Positions 32,301-42,003 are shown, numbered from the stretch's first letter. The stretch: 64,000 nt of DNA from Thunnus maccoyii (GCF_910596095.1 NC_056550.1:11840501-11904500); one strand, 5' to 3'. Notes: a model not told the origin generated them from the sequence alone. Made by a program: numbers and translations.

Positions 32301-32607
32301 GTGTGTACAGTATTGATCTCATCCAGCCAGACTCAATGGTTGTGCAGCCTAGACAGTCTTTGACCGTCACCTGTCAGGTCTCTGGTTATTCTCTGACTGA
32401 TAGCAGCTATGCAACAGGTTGGATCAGACAGTGTGAAGGAAAACCAGTGGATTGGATTTTGAATTGGTGGGGAGGAGGCAGAATTGATCCAAATAATGTT
32501 CTGAAGAACAAGTTCTTCACCACACAAACCTTTCTACTAGAAAAGTGACATTAACTGAATCTGCAGCTTGATGACACAACTGTTTATTTCTGTGCACATG
32601 TAAACTC
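32301..32607 (+). pseudogene. ighv: V20: family C V pseudogene, no leader
   Basis: The V exon starts behind aataag and reads VYSIDLIQPDSMVVQPRQ, with the FR2 core WIRQCEGKPVDW where V25 has WIRQREGKP, adding a Cys. FR3 has drifted after KNKFF and meets a stop at about 32546-32548. A second frame then carries LQLDDTTVYFCAH before the RSS. No leader exon or promoter lies upstream. This is the oldest-looking C copy in the window. It sits 355 bp before the D-family gene. Confidence 0.9.
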
Positions 32608-32646
32608 TACAGTGATACAAACCACCAGCAGGCCAGAACAAATACC
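32608..32646 (+). promoter_or_regulatory. RSS of V20, degraded heptamer
   Basis: TACAGTG in place of CACAGTG, 23-bp spacer, nonamer ACAAATACC (32638-32646). Confidence 0.8.
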
Positions 32647-32868
32647 CTAATTTCCCTCATATCATTGATACATGAGTTCAACTTAACATGTACCATACAG
32701 ACAGTCTTTCTGACTATTTTTGGGTCAATAACAAAACTTCAAAAAGTATAAATAAATAAGTGCTCAAGTCTCTGGATGTGATATTGTATTCCGCATGGAA
32801 GGACAAGTCATAACTTCAACTATAACAGACTTCCAGTAAATGAGCCACTCCCTCCCCATGATACTCTG

Positions 32869-32876
32869 ATGCAAAT
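32869..32876 (+). promoter_or_regulatory. Octamer of V21 promoter
   Basis: Perfect ATGCAAAT, 85 bp before the leader ATG of the single D-family gene. Confidence 0.82.
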
Positions 32877-32961
32877 CTTCAGTGTGTGCAGTGTACTTCT
32901 GTCCTGCTGACTGGTCTTGTTGTTCTTGTGGAGCATCAGAGGTCACATCTCCAGCCTCAGG

Positions 32962-33456
32962 ATGATGAACACACTCACTCTTCTGCTGGTTGCTCTCTCT
33001 CTGTCCTGTGAGTTCTCCTGCTTCTTGTTGTTTTATCTTTTATCAGACAACATCAACTGATGGTCAGTCAGTGATACCAGAAAACTTCCCAGATGACTGT
33101 TTGTCTCACTTTCTTCTGTGGTTCATCTCTCCTTTCATCTCATCAGGTTGTACAGGTCAGAGTATGGAGTCCATTCCTTCCAGTTCAGTAGTGAAAAAGC
33201 CTGGAGAGACTCTCAGTCTCTCCTGCAGGGGATCCGGCTTCACATTTAGCTGCTGCAGTATGAACTGGATCAGACAACCTGCAGGAAAAGCACTGGGATG
33301 GATGGGGCTCATTTATAGCGATGCAAGTAAAACTGCATATTCCAGCAGTGTGCAAGGACGAATAGAAATTACCAGAGATAACAGCAACAACATGGTGTAT
33401 CTGAGACTGTCCGACTTAAAGCCAGAGGACTCTGCTGTGTATTACTGTGCCAAATA
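32962..33456 (+). CDS. ighv: V21: IgH variable segment, family D (single copy)
   Basis: The only member of its family here. Leader 32962-33007 (46 nt, MMNTLTLLLVALSLS) joins over a 139-nt intron, the longest of any V in the window, to V exon 33147-33456. The domain reads CTGQSMESIPSSSVVKKPGE at its start, then LSLSCRGSG, the FR2 core [21 protein letters not shown] and YYCAKY. GW replaces the usual EW at the end of FR2. CDR1 is GFTFSCCS with two adjacent Cys; CDR2 is about IYSDASKT. The frame is open and splice sites are good. Flanks are not shared with A, B or C units. Confidence 0.92.
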
Positions 33457-33495
33457 CACACTGGTTAAAGTAAGCAGAGAGGCTTTACAAAAACT
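33457..33495 (+). promoter_or_regulatory. RSS of V21 (23-bp spacer)
   Basis: Heptamer CACACTG (fifth base differs), 23-bp spacer, nonamer ACAAAAACT (33487-33495). Confidence 0.85.
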
Positions 33496-34586
33496 CCACA
33501 GACAATGTTTTTAGAAAGACCCACAGGTGGCAGTAGAGGATATGGTTTGGAATAAAACTAACTAAGGAGAATAATGACAACACCTCTAAACATGTAAACA
33601 CAAGCACACATGAATGCACACTGTGAAAGCAACAGCTGATGTTGGTGTTTGTGACTTCCTGTTTTTTAGAGTTATATGTACCTTTTTATAAAAGTAATGG
33701 TTAATAATGGTCCCATAAATCATTTTGTACAGTAGGTCTGAAATTACAAACATACTGTAAATTGACATTTATGAATGATATATAAATGGATGCTGATCAG
33801 AATATATGAATGAATTTAAATCGGGTAAGAATTCACGTTAAAGTGGAATAATCACACATCATCTTCATCATAAATGTTAAAATTATTATTAAAATATAGA
33901 AATATGTTCTAACTGTCCCAGTTTTTGATGTTTTTCATCTAGAGATAGATAGAAAGAGAGAGAAACAGTCTTTAAACATGTATAGTACTGAAAATGAGGA
34001 AAGCAAAACACGTTCTTCATTTATATTATCAACAATTAATGTCATGGGGCTTTAGATACTTAATGATTTATAGATAATAATGTCTTCATTACTAATATAT
34101 CACAGTTTGTATTCCCATGGTGAAAAAAATCACTAATTATATGCTTTAATTATTTGACTCTGAACTTTTATATTTATGAAACAGACATGTGAGAGGTAAC
34201 ATTACCACATGCATTTCCTCAAATTATCTCCCGTCTGACTGATAATGTCAACACCTACAAGAGTGAGAAGTAAAGGAATTCAAGTGACAAATTTGCATCA
34301 TTGTCCTTATCCATGACTTCATCGTTATAAAGAAATACATTTGTTTTATATCAGGATCACCACTTCTTTTGTAGGTTCTCTTAATTATTACTCTTCAGCC
34401 AACTTCATGGTGACATTATGGAAAAATGTGCTTTTTTACAATACAATCCACTTACATCACCTCAATCTGCAAGTTGTGTAAAAAAAAACAAAAACAAAGA
34501 ACTTGAAGCCTTCACCTTCAGTCTATTTTATTTGAATACCATCAAATTACCTGAAGAGCTCACATCAGTTCAGCTCAACATCAACC
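33496..34586. other. V21 3' flank and upstream of the orphan leader
   Basis: AT-rich. About 34010-34230 is a diverged copy of the B-to-A spacer unit (atggggctttagatacttaa, then gtaacattaccacatgcatt). No gene seen. Confidence 0.6.
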
Positions 34587-34629
34587 GAGTTCTCTGTAGT
34601 TCTGATTCTGCTGCTGGCAGCTGGATCCT
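34587..34629 (+). pseudogene. Orphan family C-type leader exon, start codon lost
   Basis: The 43-nt leader remnant reads FSVVLILLLAAGS, with the ATG replaced by GAG and a good donor (gtgagg) after it. It follows the C-type 5' UTR (cacatcagttcagctcaaca). No C V exon follows; the next V exon, 625 bp on, is family A. Confidence 0.8.
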
Positions 34630-35253
34630 GTGAGGAGCTTTTTACTGTTTGTTTTTCCTCCAGTACAAACCTGATCACCGCTTGAGATCTTCATGTTAGT
34701 TCCTACTAGTGGTTCCAAAATCTCACCTTTGTCATAAGAGTGACTGAACCTTTGCTCTACTCACCCCTCAGCTGCCTGATCTCAACCAGCGAGTTTCACA
34801 TCTTCTCCTGATGGTCATTTGTTGTATTTGTTTTTAATATCATCTCATTTTATCTTTTAGATGTTTTTTTTATTAAATGTAATTATTTAATCTTATGTTA
34901 CTGTATTATTAAGATATTACCATTTAGTAAAACACATTATCAATTTTTAGATTTCCAACCAGTCACTGATTTCAGGTTATGTGCATGTAAAGTATAAAAA
35001 TCACAATGTAGACTTTCTTTCAGATGGGAAACATTATATCATATCCCCTAAAAGTTATTTTTTGTTAAAGTTGAGACTTTGCGTTATGATAATATGAGCA
35101 GAAACTATTTCAGATGGTTGATTTTTGAGATCCAACAATTCAGAGTTTGCTGTGTTTTAATGTTCTGCATATGGTTGATTTTTCAGTTTTTGTTTTGGGA
35201 TTTTCTTGTGATTGATTCTTATGCATGATATTTTTTCTTTTTTCTCCTGACAG
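34630..35253. other. Sequence between orphan leader and V22
   Basis: AT-rich. From about 34970 (cattatatcatatcccctaa and onward) it is a diverged homologue of 52.64-52.92 kb. No family A leader or promoter is visible before V22. Confidence 0.65.
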
Positions 35254-35559
35254 GTGTTGATGGTCAGACTCTGACAGAATCTGAACCAGTGGTTCAAAAA
35301 CCTGGAGAATCCCACAGATTGACCTGTACAGCCTCTGGATTCACATTCAGCAGCTCCCCTATGAACTGGATCAGACAGGCTCCTGGAAAAGGACTGGAGT
35401 GGATTGCTTTTATTCACACAGGCAGTGCTGCTATCTATTACTCCCAGTCAGTCCAGGGTAGATTCACCATCTCCAGAGATGACTCCAGCAGTAAGCTCTA
35501 TCTACAGATGAACAGTCTGAAGACTGAGGACACAGCAGTGTATTACTGCGCCGACATTA
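35254..35559 (+). pseudogene. ighv: V22: leaderless family A V exon, open frame
   Basis: A complete V exon behind a good acceptor (ctcctgacag), reading [19 protein letters not shown] to YYCADIT with no stop. CDR1 is GFTFSSSP and CDR2 [10 protein letters not shown]3 SSSKLYLQ and EDTAVYYC place it with V1. The A leader and promoter are missing; the only upstream leader is the C-type relic at 34587-34629. That relic would splice in the right phase but has no ATG. As it stands the exon could rearrange but hardly be translated. Confidence 0.88.
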
Positions 35560-35598
35560 CACAGTAAGAGACAGTAAAAGGAGAGTCATACAAAAACT
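35560..35598 (+). promoter_or_regulatory. RSS of V22 (23-bp spacer)
   Basis: Heptamer CACAGTA, 23-bp spacer, nonamer ACAAAAACT (35590-35598), same type as V1. Confidence 0.88.
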
Positions 35599-36145
35599 AC
35601 TTCCTCTATTTACCACCACTGATAACATTATTATTATCATCTCTGAATTTTTTCACTCTCATCGATAAGAGCTGTCTTAAAACTATTTAAAGCAGGATAA
35701 TAGTAAACATCCCACAATGAACATTTACCTGTTTGTTTCGTTTGAAATATTATTGTATTAATTTAAATTTAATAATTTAAATAAGAAACTAGACCATTTG
35801 AACTTTGAGTTTAAATTGCATCAAGTATATCTAAGGTGATCAGTCACTCTTGGTTCTTTGGCTTTGGTGTTTGAAGCATATGATCATTTCCTGTGCTATT
35901 TATTTATTTATTTAAATTACAAATAGGGTTAGTTAGTTTATTGGCATTTTGGAAAATCAATGTGTTCCCGTGGCAGTCTTCTGACAAATAATACAACAAC
36001 ACACTGATAGAGAGTCAAAAACAAGTAGCAAGGAGCTCTGTAGAGGAGTGACTCCTGTTCAGTGAGCATTCATTCTCCAGTTTCACCAAATAATAACTGA
36101 GAGCCAAATCCACTCCAGTTTACTTCTCCCTGTGAGGAGGAGTCA
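35599..36145. repeat. Copy of the V1-V2 spacer
   Basis: Matches the V1 3' flank and the last 300 bp before V2, with much of the middle absent. No gene. Confidence 0.72.
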
Positions 36146-36234
36146 ATGCAAAACCTTGATGTCTTCCACCTCTACTTATCTGACTGCAGAGAGGATGACA
36201 GAGAACAGTGGACACACAGTTTAACATGATGGAT
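36146..36234 (+). pseudogene. Family A promoter with a leader cut off after two codons
   Basis: Octamer ATGCAAAA (36146-36153), a normal 5' UTR and the start ATGATGGA (36226-36233). The sequence then switches abruptly to family B upstream DNA. This is the position of a V2-like gene in the copied V1-V2 block. Confidence 0.8.
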
Positions 36235-36837
36235 GGAAAAATATAATGTAAATATAATTTAAAAATCTGATGTTTCCATCACATACTGTAGCTTCATTGA
36301 AACCATTGCTGAGAGAAGACAGCAGTAATCTATGATGTCTAAGTTTCTCTGTGTGTCTGTTTCTTCAAACATTTGAAAACACTGAAACCATTCAACGTCT
36401 TTTATGCAAACTCAACTTTTCATGATATTAACATGATCCTGCTGCTGTTGCTGTATTTCTGTTTGAATGAAATAAGTAAAGTCAACAAATAATTAAATGT
36501 ATGTAATGAAATCAGAATATCATATGTAAAGCAGAGGTCACTTTGCAGATATATAATAAATATAATAATTCATATTATGTGGTCACAACAATACATAAAA
36601 ATTTACAGTAAAAGCAGAGATGCATTATTTTAAATAGTTAACAGTTTCATTGAAGTTGGCAAATTGGCATTTTCAAAGTGTTACATGTAAGTGACAAATG
36701 AAATAAAAATATTATATGTAAAGCAGATGTGATTTCCAGGTGTGTTTTCAATTTGCAGATATACAGTAATAACAGTCATCAGACTCTTCTATTAGTCTCC
36801 AGTTAGACCAACATTAATGCTTCATGTGTTTGATTCT
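36235..36837. repeat. V23 upstream region
   Basis: Matches 19.55-19.95 kb upstream of V12, with some rearranged pieces. No gene. Confidence 0.7.
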
Positions 36838-36878
36838 ATGCAAACTCAGTGATCCTCCTTGTTTCTCAGCTATAAAAA
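36838..36878 (+). promoter_or_regulatory. V23 promoter: octamer plus TATA
   Basis: ATGCAAAC (36838-36845) and TATAAAAA (36871-36878). Confidence 0.82.
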
Positions 36879-36931
36879 CTTCACATCAGACTGTCAGTGG
36901 AGATCACAGCACATCAACTTCACCATAAACC

Positions 36932-37353
36932 ATGTTCTCTGTAGCTCTGCTGCTGCTGTTGGCAGCTGGATCCTGTCAGTCTCTCTGGTTTTTCATAGTC
37001 AGCAGTTCTTCTTTTGTTTTGATAATTTGTCACAAAATGTTTTCTTCTTTTAACAGGTGTGAAGTGTGAATAGTTGACACAGCCAGCCTCAGTGACTGTG
37101 CAGCCAGGTCAACGTCTGACCATCACCTGTCAGATCTCTTATTCTGTTTACAGCTATTACACAGCTTGGATCAGACAGCCTGCAGGGAAAGAACTGGAGT
37201 GGATTGGAATGAGATATACTGGAGGTTCATACTACAAAGATTCACTTAAGAACAAGTTCAGTATCGACTTAGACTCTTCCAGCAACACAGTGACTCTAAA
37301 CGGACAGAATCTGCAGCCTGAAGACACTGCTGTGTATTACTGTGCCAGACACC
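36932..37353 (+). pseudogene. ighv: V23: family B V pseudogene, one early stop
   Basis: Leader 36932-36974, an 82-nt intron and V exon 37057-37353. The donor is GTCAGT instead of GTGAGT, weakened but still GT. The fifth complete codon of the V exon, CAG in relatives (CEQLTQ), is TAG (37071-37073). The rest is open to YYCARHP, with CDR1 YSVYSYY and CDR2 RYTGGS, QISYS instead of QVSYS, and NLQPED instead of NVQPED. Promoter and RSS are normal, so loss looks recent. Confidence 0.93.
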
Positions 37354-37392
37354 CACAATAACACAAACCATCAGCAGACCTGAACAAAAACC
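37354..37392 (+). promoter_or_regulatory. RSS of V23 (23-bp spacer)
   Basis: Heptamer CACAATA, 23-bp spacer, nonamer ACAAAAACC (37384-37392). Confidence 0.92.
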
Positions 37393-38027
37393 CCTCAGTG
37401 CCTCAACACTTATAACATGAAGCCACCAGAGGAGGAGCCCTCAGACCACTAATGATTTCAACATCAGTTCACTGTCATGAAAAGGAAAGAATAAACAGAA
37501 AGAAACCATAATGTATGAAATGTAAAAACCTATAGTATGAAAGTATAAAATATGTTGTTCATTTATTTTTAACAAGAATTGATTTCATGGTGCTGTAGAT
37601 ACTTTAATGTTTTAATTAGTATTATGTCACAGTGTGTATTCCTATGACAAAAAAATCAATAATAATATGTTATTTTTGTCTAAACTTTTATTTTTATGAA
37701 AAAGACATGCAAGAGGTAACATCACCACATGCATTTCCCCAAATTATCTCCCGGTGGGTGAGATTAAGATTAATAAATACAAAACAGAATGTCATCTCAT
37801 GTTTTAGTGAAGTTATTTTGTGTCATGATAATTCAGTTGCAAGTGTGTTAAAAATATGTATTTGTTGGGGGAAACTCTGATATCCAACAAAACAAGTTGG
37901 TTGTAATTCAAACTTCCAACACACAATTCAACACTTGAAGAGAATTCTGATTAAGTACAATTTTCAAATTTAGATTAACTAAATCAAAATTCATTTAGCT
38001 GGTGTTGCAATTCTTACATCATTGTTT
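37393..38027. repeat. B-to-A spacer unit, copy 3
   Basis: Same unit as 11923-12550, with the roughly 80-codon chance frame open. No gene. Confidence 0.8.
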
Positions 38028-38107
38028 TGTCTGTGAGGACGAGTCAGTTCAAAACTTGGTTGTCTTCCACCTTTACTGATCTGACTGCAGAGAGAGGGAC
38101 AAACTGG
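38028..38107 (+). promoter_or_regulatory. Decayed family A promoter
   Basis: gaggacgagtcagttcaaaa then cttccacctttactgatctg and the gactgcagagag motif of a working A promoter. Octamer lost, no leader. Confidence 0.62.
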
Positions 38108-38471
38108 TTACTGTAGTTTTCACTGATATTTGTTTGACACAAGAAACAGAGTTTATGTTTCACATTGGACATTTTATTTTTATTGACTAAAGAAGATGGG
38201 TATTAATAACATCCATGTACTGAGGAGTAACATATTTTTCACATATTCTCATTAGTTTTCTTCACTTATATTCTTACGGGGGTTTTCTTTCCCCCTGACA
38301 TCCTGAATGTTATGAGCACTTTGTGAGAAAAACAAAACAAAGCAAAATTTGTTCAGGAGGTACTTTTTCTATTAACACTTAATGATAATGAGTATGAACT
38401 TTATATTAAAATTATTATTGCACATTTTAAAAAGCTCAATTCAGTTCTCTGCTTGCTGTGAGGAGGAGTCA

Positions 38472-38479
38472 ATGCAAAA
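38472..38479 (+). promoter_or_regulatory. Octamer of V24 promoter
   Basis: ATGCAAAA, 72 bp before the ATG. Confidence 0.75.
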
Positions 38480-38551
38480 CCTTGATGTCTTCCACCTCTA
38501 CTTATCTGACTGCAGAGAGGATGACAGAGAACAGTGGACACACAGTTCAAC

Positions 38552-38994
38552 ATGATGGACTATAGGACAGGACTGCTGCTTTTAACTATCTGCTGGGCAG
38601 GTGAAGATCTTCACTGATCTTGAGCTGAAGTTGTTGTTAAAAAGTTACCAGCTTAAATCAACTGATTATTTTCCTTTTTCTGTCTTGACAGGTGTTGATG
38701 GTCAGACTCTGACAGAATCTGAACCAGCAGTTAAAAAGCCTGGAGAATCCCACAAACTGACCTGTACAACCTCTGGATTGTCATTCAGTAGCAACTGGAT
38801 GGCCTGGATCAGACAGGCTCCTGGAAAAGGACTGGAGTTTATTGCTACTGATGGTGGTGGCAGCACCAAATTCTACTCTCAGTCAGTTCAAGACCGGTTC
38901 ACCATCTCCAGAGACGACAGCAGAGAGCAGCTGTATCTGCAGATGAACAGTCTGAAGACTGAAGATTCTGCTGTTTATTATTGTGCTCGAGACT
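38552..38994 (+). CDS. ighv: V24: IgH variable segment, family A, altered FR2-CDR2
   Basis: Leader 38552-38600, a 91-nt intron and V exon 38692-38994, three bases shorter than most A exons. The frame is open to YYCARDS. CDR1 is [10 protein letters not shown]2 ends GLEFIA, the conserved Trp replaced by Phe, and the CDR2 region is TDGGGSTK, lacking the usual ISx start. FR3 is SVQDRF. The Trp at this position is near invariant in VH, so the VH-VL interface or stability may be changed. V13 shows a frameshifted version of the same altered codon. Confidence 0.9.
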
Positions 38995-39032
38995 CACAGT
39001 GACTGAGTTGATTGAGCAGCTGTACAAAATCC
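38995..39032 (+). promoter_or_regulatory. RSS of V24 (22-bp spacer)
   Basis: Heptamer CACAGTG, 22-bp spacer, nonamer ACAAAATCC (39024-39032). Confidence 0.92.
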
Positions 39033-39050
39033 TACAGTACTCATCAGACC

Positions 39051-39111
39051 CCCTGGAAAAGGACCGGAGTGGATTGCAGCTATCAGTAGAGATGGTGGTA
39101 GTAGTAAATAC
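39051..39111 (+). pseudogene. 61-bp shard of a family A V exon
   Basis: Just 18 bp after the V24 nonamer the A tail (tcatcagaccccct) runs straight into FR2-CDR2 sequence of another A gene: PGKGPEWIAAISRDGGSSKY. It then breaks off into family C upstream DNA. CCCCT is common to both sides of the left junction. Confidence 0.8.
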
Positions 39112-39233
39112 TAAATTAACCAAATATCATATTTAAGAACATATTCAGTCTGGAGACTTGAGAAGAAGGTCTTAACCTTTCACCTCAAACTGAGAAATAG
39201 AAGTAACAAATATATAAGTGTTCATTCAACAAT

Positions 39234-39241
39234 ATGCAAAT
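39234..39241 (+). promoter_or_regulatory. Octamer of V25 promoter
   Basis: Perfect ATGCAAAT. The AP-1-like site of the other C promoters reads TGGCTCA here (39247-39253). A (TG)n tract follows at about 39268-39281. Confidence 0.8.
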
Positions 39242-39329
39242 AAATGTGGCTCATAAGGGAGTGAAGTGTGTGTGTGTGTGTCAGTGAGAGGACAGAAGAG
39301 CTCACATCAGTTCAGCTTCAACATCAACC

Positions 39330-39778
39330 ATGTTCTCTGCAGCTCTGATGCTGCTGCTGGCAGCTGGATCCTGTGAGGAGCTTTCAGTGGATTCACACTA
39401 ATAGACACATTAGAAACACTGAATAGTCAGATGAATGATGGAGATAATGTTGATTTCTCTTTCCACAGGTGTGTACAGTATTGATCTCATCCAGCCAGAC
39501 TCAATGGTTGTGCAGCCTGGACAGTCTTTGACCATCACCTGTCAGGTCTCTGGTTATTCTCTGACTGATAGCAGCTATGCAACAGGTTGGATCAGACAGC
39601 GTGAAGGAAAACCAGTGGACTGGATTTTCCATCAGTGGGGAGGAGGTGACTTTTATCAAAATAATGCTGTGAAGAACAAGTTCAGCTACAGCAGACACAC
39701 TTCTGCTCAAACAGCGACAATAAAAGGACAGAATCTGCAGTCTGAGGACACAGCTGTTTATTACTGTGTACGTCGCCC
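39330..39778 (+). CDS. ighv: V25: IgH variable segment, family C (only intact copy)
   Basis: Leader 39330-39372 (MFSAALMLLLAAGS), a 96-nt intron and V exon 39469-39778. The domain begins VYSIDLIQPDSMVVQPGQ, has LTITCQVSG, the FR2 core WIRQREGKPVDW and NKFSYSRHTSAQTATIKGQ in FR3, and ends YYCVRRP. CDR1 is GYSLTDSSYA, two to three residues longer than in A or B; the CDR2 region is HQWGGGD. FR2 has DW for the usual EW. The frame is fully open, the only C gene here in that state. Confidence 0.94.
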
Positions 39779-39817
39779 CACAGTGATACAAACCACCAAC
39801 AGACCTGCACAAATACC
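39779..39817 (+). promoter_or_regulatory. RSS of V25 (23-bp spacer)
   Basis: Heptamer CACAGTG, 23-bp spacer, nonamer ACAAATACC (39809-39817). Confidence 0.92.
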
Positions 39818-40264
39818 CAGAAACCAGCAAGACTCAACCAGGCAGATGTTGTAAAGTCACTGAAACACTCAGAATATACAGTCTCTCTTTATTAACTCAA
39901 ACATGTTATTTTGTAGCTTTGTGTTTCCTCCCACATGCAGCTCTGATCTCTAAAGCCCCTTTTAGACATGCACTTCTTTACAGTAATCTTGTTCATTTTT
40001 TAACATGTCAGTCACATGTCTGAATGAGCAGCAGGGTCATTTTTATGTAAATCTGAGTGTCTGTCAATCCATGTTTGAAAGGGTCTTACATTGTCAGTTG
40101 ATGTAAATGTGTTTGTCTGTGTTGTGAAGAATAAAAACAAAACAGATAAAATTCTAAATAATAATAGATTTTTCTTAAATATGCATCAAAATATATGTGC
40201 TCCTTTTAAAAGTGTCACTTTTTCTGAGGGATCCTTCCTCTCTAGCCTGTCAGCGTTCTTCTTT
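39818..40264. repeat. V25-V26 spacer
   Basis: Matches the region before V10 (16.2-16.6 kb). No gene. Confidence 0.78.
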
Positions 40265-40298
40265 ATGCAAAGTGAACGTCCTCACAGTCTGCTATAAA
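40265..40298 (+). promoter_or_regulatory. V26 promoter: octamer plus TATA
   Basis: ATGCAAAG (40265-40272) and TATAAA (40293-40298). Confidence 0.8.
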
Positions 40299-40368
40299 CA
40301 CTTGATATCATGCTGTCAGTTGCAGCAGAAGAAGAGAAGCTCCCATCAGATCACCATCAATACCAACC

Positions 40369-40811
40369 ATGTTCTCTGTAGCTCTGCTGCTGCTGCTGCT
40401 GCTGCTGGATCCTGTGAGTCTCACTGAGGCAGAGACACTGACAGTATGATCACAGCACACTGACTGTTCACTGTTGTTACACTGATTCAATACTCAACAT
40501 GTTTTCCTCCACAGGTGTGAAATGTGAACAGTTGACACAGCCAGCCTCAGTTACTGTGTAGCCAGATCAACGTCTGACCATCACCTGTCAGGTCTCTTAT
40601 TCTTTTAGCGACTATTACACAGCTTGGATCAGACAACCTGCAGGGAAAGAACTGGAGTGGATTGGAATGAGATTTACTGGAGGTTCATACTACAAAGATT
40701 CACTATAGAACAAGTTCAGTATCGACTTAGACTCTTCCAGCAACAGAGTGACTCTAAATGGACAGAATCTGCAGCCTGAAGACACTGCTGTGTATTACTG
40801 TGCCAGAGACC
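40369..40811 (+). pseudogene. ighv: V26: family B V pseudogene, leader slippage and two stops
   Basis: The leader (40369-40413) carries eight CTG codons running straight into GGATCCT, without the GCTGCT of V17. Its length of 45 nt changes the splice phase, so the joined message would read GTG TGA at the V exon. The V exon (40515-40811) also has TAG at 40559-40561 (a Gln codon in relatives) and TAG at 40706-40708 (Lys in KNKF). CDR1 is YSFSDYY and CDR2 RFTGGS. FR1 reads as in V10 and V19 but keeps Arg, so it is an outgroup to their Cys change. Confidence 0.92.
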
Positions 40812-40850
40812 CACAATAACACAAACCATCAGCAGACCTGAACAAAAACC
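40812..40850 (+). promoter_or_regulatory. RSS of V26 (23-bp spacer)
   Basis: Heptamer CACAATA, 23-bp spacer, nonamer ACAAAAACC (40842-40850). Confidence 0.92.
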
Positions 40851-41480
40851 CCTCAGTGCCTGAACACTTGTAACATGAAGCCACCAGAGAGGAGCCCTCA
40901 GACCACTAATGATTTCAACACCAGTTCACTGTTACAAAAAGGAAAGAATAAACAGAAAAAACCTTAATATATGTATTGTAAAAACCTAGTATGAAAGTAT
41001 AAAATATGTTGTTAATTTATCTTTAACAAGAATTGATTTCATGGTGCTGTAGATACTTTAATGTTTTAATTAGTATTATATCACAGTGTGTATTCCTATG
41101 ACGAAAACATCAATAATAATATGTTATTTTGTCTAAACTTTTATTTTTATGAAAAAGACATGCAAGAGGCAACATTACCACATGCATTTCCCCAAATTAT
41201 CTCCCGGTGGGTGAGATTAAGATTAATAAATACAAAACATAATGTCATCTCATGTTTTAGTGAAGTTATTTTGTGTCATGATAATTCAGTTGCAAGTGTG
41301 TTAAAAATATGTATTTGTTGGGGGAAACTCTGATATCCAACAACACAAGTTGGTTGTGACTCAAACTTGCGACACAAAATTCAACTTTTGAAGAGAATTC
41401 TGATTAAGTACAATTTTCAAATTTAGATTAATTAAATCAAAATTCATTTAACTGGTGTTGCAATTCTTACATCATTGTTT
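40851..41480. repeat. B-to-A spacer unit, copy 4
   Basis: Same unit as 11923-12550, chance frame open. No gene. Confidence 0.8.
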
Positions 41481-41560
41481 TGTCTGTGAAGACGAGACAC
41501 TTCAAAACTTGGTTGTCTTCCATTTTTACTGATCCGATTGCAGAGAGAGAGACAAACTGG
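41481..41560 (+). promoter_or_regulatory. Decayed family A promoter
   Basis: gaagacgagacacttcaaaa then cttccatttttactgatccg; octamer lost, no leader. A variant shared with the copy at 48906-48985. Confidence 0.58.
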
Positions 41561-41923
41561 TTACTGTAGTTTTCACTGATATTTGTTTGACACAAGAAAC
41601 AGAGTTTATGTTTCACATTGGACATTTTATTTTTATTGACTAAAGAAGATGGGTATTAATAACATCCATGTACTGAGGAGTTACATATTTTTCACATATT
41701 CTCATCAGTTTTCTTCACTTATATTTCTACTGGGGTTTTCTTTCCCCCTGACATCCTCAATGTTATGAGCACTTTGTGAGAAAAACAAGAAAAGCAACAT
41801 TTGTTCAGGAGGTACTTTTTCTCTTAACACTTAATGATAATGAGTATGAACTTTATATTAAAATTATTATTGCACATTTTAAAAAGTTCAATGCAGTTCT
41901 CTGCTTGCTGTGAGGAGGAATCA

Positions 41924-41931
41924 ATGCAAAA
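41924..41931 (+). promoter_or_regulatory. Octamer of V27 promoter
   Basis: ATGCAAAA, 72 bp before the ATG. Confidence 0.75.
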
Positions 41932-42003
41932 CCTTGATGTCTTCCACCTCTACTTATCTGACTGCAGAGAGGATGACAGAGAACAGTGGACACACAGTTT
42001 AAC

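Noticed and set aside
39501-39830. 109-codon minus-strand frame opposite V25
   Set aside because: Antisense shadow of a functional V exon; the same shadow appears wherever the C domain occurs.
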